Source: Rhizobium sp. TH2
GTDB taxonomy: Bacteria; Pseudomonadota; Alphaproteobacteria; Rhizobiales; Rhizobiaceae
Reading direction: 5' to 3'
Length of the DNA: 64,000 bases
Assembly (NCBI RefSeq): GCF_024707525.1
Contig: NZ_CP062231.1
Span: 5,087,501 to 5,151,500 of the forward strand
Part shown: piece after piece, positions 60,489 through 64,000 of the stretch
Numbering within the stretch: the stretch's first letter is position 1
How the letters are laid out: each line of letters opens with the position of its first letter
The notes under the pieces: model-generated
Databases searched by the model: none
The model's input: only the letters and a program-made list of their open reading frames with translations
Told to the model about the DNA's origin: nothing
Program-made: the position numbers and the translations under genes

Positions 60489-62438
60489 TTAGCCGGCCTT
60501 GTTGACGCGCATGTACCAATCCACGAGCCGCCGGACCTGTCGCACCGTATATCCACGCTCCGTCATGCGCTGGACGAACTGGGCGTGCTGCTTCTCGGTG
60601 GCACTGTCCTTCTTGGAGCCGAAGCTGATGACCGGCAGAAGGTCCTCAACCTGGCCGAACATGCGTTTTTCGATCACTTCCCTGAGTTTTTCGTAGCTGG
60701 TCCAGCTCGGGTTCCGTCCACTGTTCTTGGCGCGGGCGCGCAAGGTGAACTTCACCACCTCGTTGCGGAAATCCTTCGGGTTGGCGATGCCGGCGGGTTT
60801 CTCGATCTGCGAGAGTTCGCTGTCGAGTATCTCGCGATTGAGAATCTGGCCGGTGTCGGGATCCTTGAAGTCCTGGTCTTCGAGCCAGGCATCCGCATAG
60901 GAAATGTAGCGATCGAAGAGGTTCTGGCCGTACTCGCTATAGGATTCGAGATAGGCCTTCTGGATCTCATGGCCGATGAACTCGGCATAGCGGGCCGCGA
61001 GCTCGGACTTGATGAAGTCGAGATAGGCAGCCTCGATCTCCTTGGGAAACTGCTCACGCCGGATCGCCTGCTCGAGAATGTACATGAGATGCACCGAATC
61101 GGCGGCGACTTCCTTGGTGTCGTAGTTGAAGGTTTCCGACAGGACTTTGAAGGCAAACCGCGTGCTGACGCCTGTCATGCCCTCATCGACGCCAGCGGCA
61201 TCACGGTATTCCTGCAGCGATTTCGCCTTCGGGTCGGTGTCCTTGAGGTTTTCGCCGTCGTAGACCCGCATCTTGGTGTAGGTCGGCGAATTCTCATGTG
61301 GCGCAAGCCGCGTCGCGACAGTGAACCGACTGAGATTTTCCAGCACTTCCGGCGCGCAGGGGCTCCTGGACAACTCGCTCTCGCGAAGCAGCTTCTCATA
61401 GATGAGCCGCTCCTCCGTCACACGCAGGCAATAGGGAACCTTGACCACCAGGATACGGTCGAGGAAGGCCTCGTTGTTCTTATTGTGCTTGAACTGCAGC
61501 CATTCCGACTCGTTGGAATGGGCCAGCACGATGCCCTGGTATGGGAACCCACCGAAGTTTTCCGTGCCGTTATAGCTGCCCTCCTGGGTCGCGGTCAGCA
61601 GCGGATGCAGGACCTTGATCGGGGCCTTGAACATTTCCACGAATTCGAGAAGTCCCTGCGTGGTCCGGTTGAGACCGCCGCTATAGGAATAGGCATCGGG
61701 ATCGGCCTGGCTGAAGTTTTCGAGCTGCCTTATGTCGACCTTGCCGACCAGCGCCGAGACGTCCTGGTTGTTCTCGTCGCCTGGCTCGGTCTTGGCGATG
61801 GCGATCTGGCGGAGCCGCGAGGGCATGAGCTTCACAACGCTGAATTTCGAAATGTCGCCGCCGATCTCGTCGAGCCGCTTCGCAGCCCAGGGCGAGATCA
61901 ATCCGGTGAGCCTTCGCCGTGCAATGCCGTATTTGTCTTCGAGCAGGTCGGCCATCCGGTCGGGATGGAAAAGGCCCAGCGGCGATTCAAACACGGGACT
62001 CACGTGATCGTCGATGGCCAGCGTGTAGATCGGCAGCTGCTCCATCAACTTCTTGAGTCGTTCGGCGAGCGACGACTTGCCGCCGCCGACGGGCCCGAGC
62101 AGGTAGAGGATCTGCTTGCGTTCCTCGAGCCCCTGTGCGGCATATCTGAAATAGCCGACAACCCGCTCGATCGTGTCTTCCATTCCGAAGAAATCGGCGA
62201 AGGTGGGGTAGACCTTGATGGTACGGTTGGAGAAAATCCGCCCAAGACGTTCATCGGCACTGGTATCGATCAGTTCAGGGTCGCCGATGGCTTCGACCAT
62301 CCGCTCCTGCGCCGTCGCATACATGCTTTTGTCATCTCGGCACGCGAGGAGGTATTCCTGTAAACTCAGCTTTTCCTGTGCACCACTGGTATAAGTTTTT
62401 GAAAAGAGGTCAAAAACGTCGTTTTCATTCGCCCGCAT
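60489..62438 (-). CDS. prkA: PrkA family serine protein kinase (YeaG)
   Basis: 649 residues with an AAA+ N-terminal module (Walker A GPVGGGKS at 115-122) followed by the PrkA C-terminal kinase domain. IVLAHSNESEWLQFKHNKNN and VPYCLRVTEERLIYEKLL are typical. E. coli YeaG is induced in stationary phase and nitrogen starvation and phosphorylates serine/threonine. ATG at 62438 has GGGAGAG 6 bases upstream. First gene of the prkA-yeaH-spoVR series. Confidence 0.96.
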   Translation of the reverse strand: MRANENDVFDLFSKTYTSGAQEKLSLQEYLLACRDDKSMYATAQERMVEAIGDPELIDTSADERLGRIFSNRTIKVYPTFADFFGMEDTIERVVGYFRYAAQGLEERKQILYLLGPVGGGKSSLAERLKKLMEQLPIYTLAIDDHVSPVFESPLGLFHPDRMADLLEDKYGIARRRLTGLISPWAAKRLDEIGGDISKFSVVKLMPSRLRQIAIAKTEPGDENNQDVSALVGKVDIRQLENFSQADPDAYSYSGGLNRTTQGLLEFVEMFKAPIKVLHPLLTATQEGSYNGTENFGGFPYQGIVLAHSNESEWLQFKHNKNNEAFLDRILVVKVPYCLRVTEERLIYEKLLRESELSRSPCAPEVLENLSRFTVATRLAPHENSPTYTKMRVYDGENLKDTDPKAKSLQEYRDAAGVDEGMTGVSTRFAFKVLSETFNYDTKEVAADSVHLMYILEQAIRREQFPKEIEAAYLDFIKSELAARYAEFIGHEIQKAYLESYSEYGQNLFDRYISYADAWLEDQDFKDPDTGQILNREILDSELSQIEKPAGIANPKDFRNEVVKFTLRARAKNSGRNPSWTSYEKLREVIEKRMFGQVEDLLPVISFGSKKDSATEKQHAQFVQRMTERGYTVRQVRRLVDWYMRVNKAG

Positions 62439-62580
62439 GGTACTCTCCCGCGGCCGCTTGCTGGGAGACGCGATCGTCATGACGGCCGCTTTTCACTGAA
62501 CGAAGTTGAACACGATTCGTTCCCTTGGCCCAGATCAATTCGCAGATTTTTTCAATTGCGCGCACAGAGCCACGAGACGT

Positions 62581-62599
62581 CTTCTCCCCAAGGGAGAAG
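62581..62599. repeat. solitary family A hairpin with one-base deletion
   Basis: CTTCTCCC-caag-GGAGAAG form of the palindrome that bounds the family A mosaic elements, missing one G. It is followed by GCCGGC/GCCGGC (62605-62620), which may form a second hairpin. It lies between the end of lpdA and the prkA start. Confidence 0.6.
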
Positions 62600-62634
62600 T
62601 ATTAGCCGGCTGGCGCCGGCCCTTCTATCAATTG

Positions 62635-64000
62635 CTACAAATGGATCGGCTTGAAGAACGTCGCCAAGGCGGCTTCCTTCACGGCTTCCGACATCGTCGG
62701 ATGCGCATGCGTGGTGCGGCCGAGATCCTCCGACGAGCCGCCGAATTCCATCAGCACGGTTGCCTCGTGGATCATCTCGCCGGCGCCGAAGCCGACGATA
62801 TGGGCGCCGAGCATCCGGTCGGTCTTGGCGTCGGCCAGGATCTTCACGAAGCCCTCGGTCGCCTCCATGGCGCGCGCGCGGCCATTGGCGGTGAAGGGGA
62901 ATTTTCCCACTTTGTAGGCGATACCGGCCTTCTTCAATTCTTCCTCGGTCTTGCCGACACTCGCCACTTCGGGCTGGGTATAGACGACGCTGGGGATGGC
63001 ATCGTAATTCACGTGCCCGTGCTGGCCGGCGATGATTTCGGCCACGGCAACGCCCTCGTCCTCGGCCTTGTGGGCCAGCATCGGCCCCTTGACCACATCG
63101 CCGATCGCATAGATGCCGGCGACATTGGTACGGTAGCTGCCGTCGATCTCGACGCGGCCGCGATTGTCGAGCGCCACGCCCACGGCATCGAGGCCGAGGC
63201 CATCGGTGTAGGGCTTGCGGCCGGTGGCGATCAGCACGACATCGGCCTCGATCGATTGCGCCTCGCCGCCCTTGACCGGCTCGAATGTCACCTTGGCGCC
63301 CTTGCCGGTCTTTTCGACATTGGTCACCTTGGCGCCGAGCTTGAGCTCGATGCCCTGCTTGGTCAGCATGCGGGCGAACTGCTTGGAGACCTCGCCATCC
63401 ATGCCGCCGAGGATCTGGTCGAGATATTCGACGACCGTGACCTTGGCGCCGAGCCGCTTCCAGACCGAGCCCAATTCCAACCCGATGACACCGCCGCCGA
63501 CCACGACCATGGTTTCCGGCACCTTTTCCAGCGCCAGCGCGCCGGTGGACGAGATGATGACCTTCTCGTCGATCTCGACCGGGACCCCTGGAATGCCCGC
63601 GACATCCGAGCCGGTGGCGATGACGATATTCTTGGTCTCGAGTTCCTTGGCCTCGCCGTTCTCCGAGGTGACCGACACCTTGCCCGCCGAGACGATCTTG
63701 CCGGTGCCGTGGAACCAGTCGATCTTGTTCTTCTTGAACAGGAAGGCGACGCCCTCGACATTGGATTTCACTGTCGCATCCTTGTGCGCCAGCATTTTTT
63801 CAAGGTTGAGCTTCACGCCGGAAAGCTCAACGCCGAGGCTCTCCATGCCATGGCTGGCATGGGCATAGACCTCGGATGCGTGCAGCAGCGCCTTGGAGGG
63901 AATGCAGCCGATATTGAGGCATGTGCCGCCCGGCGTCGCCCGCTTGTCGATGACAGCGACCTTCAACCCAAGCTGTGCCGCCTTGATCGCCGCCACATAG
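62635..64000 (-). CDS. lpdA: dihydrolipoyl dehydrogenase (partial; N terminus beyond window)
   Basis: 455 codons are visible of an expected 464-470; the first residues (the FAD Gly loop) lie outside. GGTCLNIGCIPSK has the redox-active Cys pair, VVVGGGVIGLELGSVW is the NAD loop, and the C-terminal TTHAHPTMSEAVKEA has the His-Glu dyad (HAHPT). E3 of 2-oxoglutarate or pyruvate dehydrogenase complexes; in Rhizobiales this copy often ends the sucAB-lpd operon, which would lie to the right, but that is inference. Close to the dimer interface family average. Confidence 0.96.
   Translation of the reverse strand, partial: YVAAIKAAQLGLKVAVIDKRATPGGTCLNIGCIPSKALLHASEVYAHASHGMESLGVELSGVKLNLEKMLAHKDATVKSNVEGVAFLFKKNKIDWFHGTGKIVSAGKVSVTSENGEAKELETKNIVIATGSDVAGIPGVPVEIDEKVIISSTGALALEKVPETMVVVGGGVIGLELGSVWKRLGAKVTVVEYLDQILGGMDGEVSKQFARMLTKQGIELKLGAKVTNVEKTGKGAKVTFEPVKGGEAQSIEADVVLIATGRKPYTDGLGLDAVGVALDNRGRVEIDGSYRTNVAGIYAIGDVVKGPMLAHKAEDEGVAVAEIIAGQHGHVNYDAIPSVVYTQPEVASVGKTEEELKKAGIAYKVGKFPFTANGRARAMEATEGFVKILADAKTDRMLGAHIVGFGAGEMIHEATVLMEFGGSSEDLGRTTHAHPTMSEAVKEAALATFFKPIHL

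Noticed and set aside
60243..62363. 706-codon plus-strand open frame opposite prkA
   Set aside because: Antisense shadow of a well-supported kinase gene in a high-GC genome.

Overview
The window looks like a chromosomal segment of a Hyphomicrobiales (Rhizobiales) alphaproteobacterium, most likely Rhizobiaceae or Phyllobacteriaceae. The evidence is high GC with strong C/G third positions, an IalB-family exported protein, the hemC-hemD-mitofilin(Mic60)-hemY block, a CtrA-type TTAA-N7-TTAA site, and several intergenic palindromic mosaic repeats of the rhizobial kind. Nearly all of it is ordinary core chromosome. No phage, plasmid, insertion sequence, rRNA or CRISPR array was found. The genus assignment is inference.

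Layout. 1-4.2 kb: a LolD/YbbA-type ABC ATPase (cut by the left edge) divergent from a TesA-type esterase, then thpR, a small lipoprotein, a low-molecular-weight phosphatase, phhB, a DUF1232 protein and an IalB-like protein. 4.2-4.9 kb: a RelE/Xre toxin-antitoxin pair. 5-9.8 kb: rlmN, a run of small conserved genes, and a DGPF/ECF42-type sigma factor pair. 9.9-17.8 kb: a chemoreceptor, a LysE exporter with an SDR enzyme, a Phd/PemK-like toxin-antitoxin pair, argG, and a flavin monooxygenase divergent from its TetR regulator over two operators. 17.9-25.9 kb: an M3 peptidase, a Fic protein with a small partner, a Tat-exported PhoD phosphatase behind a Pho-box-like array, two tandem membrane paralogues, and a RocB-like peptidase divergent from an Lrp-type regulator. 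26-30 kb: an orphan KilA-N protein, an EamA transporter, and a TetR-PspA-YiaAB envelope-stress module with three matching operators.

30.1-41.1 kb: a 1131-residue LplT-PlsC-acyl-ACP synthetase fusion, typA, a GNAT protein, a repeat-bracketed segment with a degenerate tRNA-Cys-like sequence, two tandem exported paralogues of unknown function, ppa, yggT, an MFS exporter and a SnoaL-like protein. 41.3-47.1 kb (minus strand): a glutamine-amidotransferase protein, a TerB-like protein, and the hemC-hemD-mitofilin-hemY series. 47.2-53.5 kb (plus): tsaD-gpsA-yciI-EVE-ETFB-type methyltransferase, a DUF1761 protein, xerC and a TraB/GumN protein. 53.8-64 kb: an EmrB-type efflux pump, a Rieske-FAD oxidoreductase, a small repeat-containing exported protein, the prkA-yeaH-spoVR stress operon, and lpdA cut by the right edge.

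Functional themes are tetrapyrrole synthesis next to the inner-membrane organiser Mic60, phospholipid and envelope maintenance (Aas-like fusion, PspA/YiaAB), stress signalling (ECF42-type sigma, PrkA/YeaH/SpoVR) and translation or RNA maintenance (rlmN, thpR, typA, tsaD). The accessory content consists of single genes or pairs inserted between housekeeping genes: two toxin-antitoxin pairs, a Fic pair, the KilA-N gene, the 36.4-38.3 kb island and the mosaic repeats. Regulatory sites and most unknown-function assignments come from sequence reading alone, without database searches.
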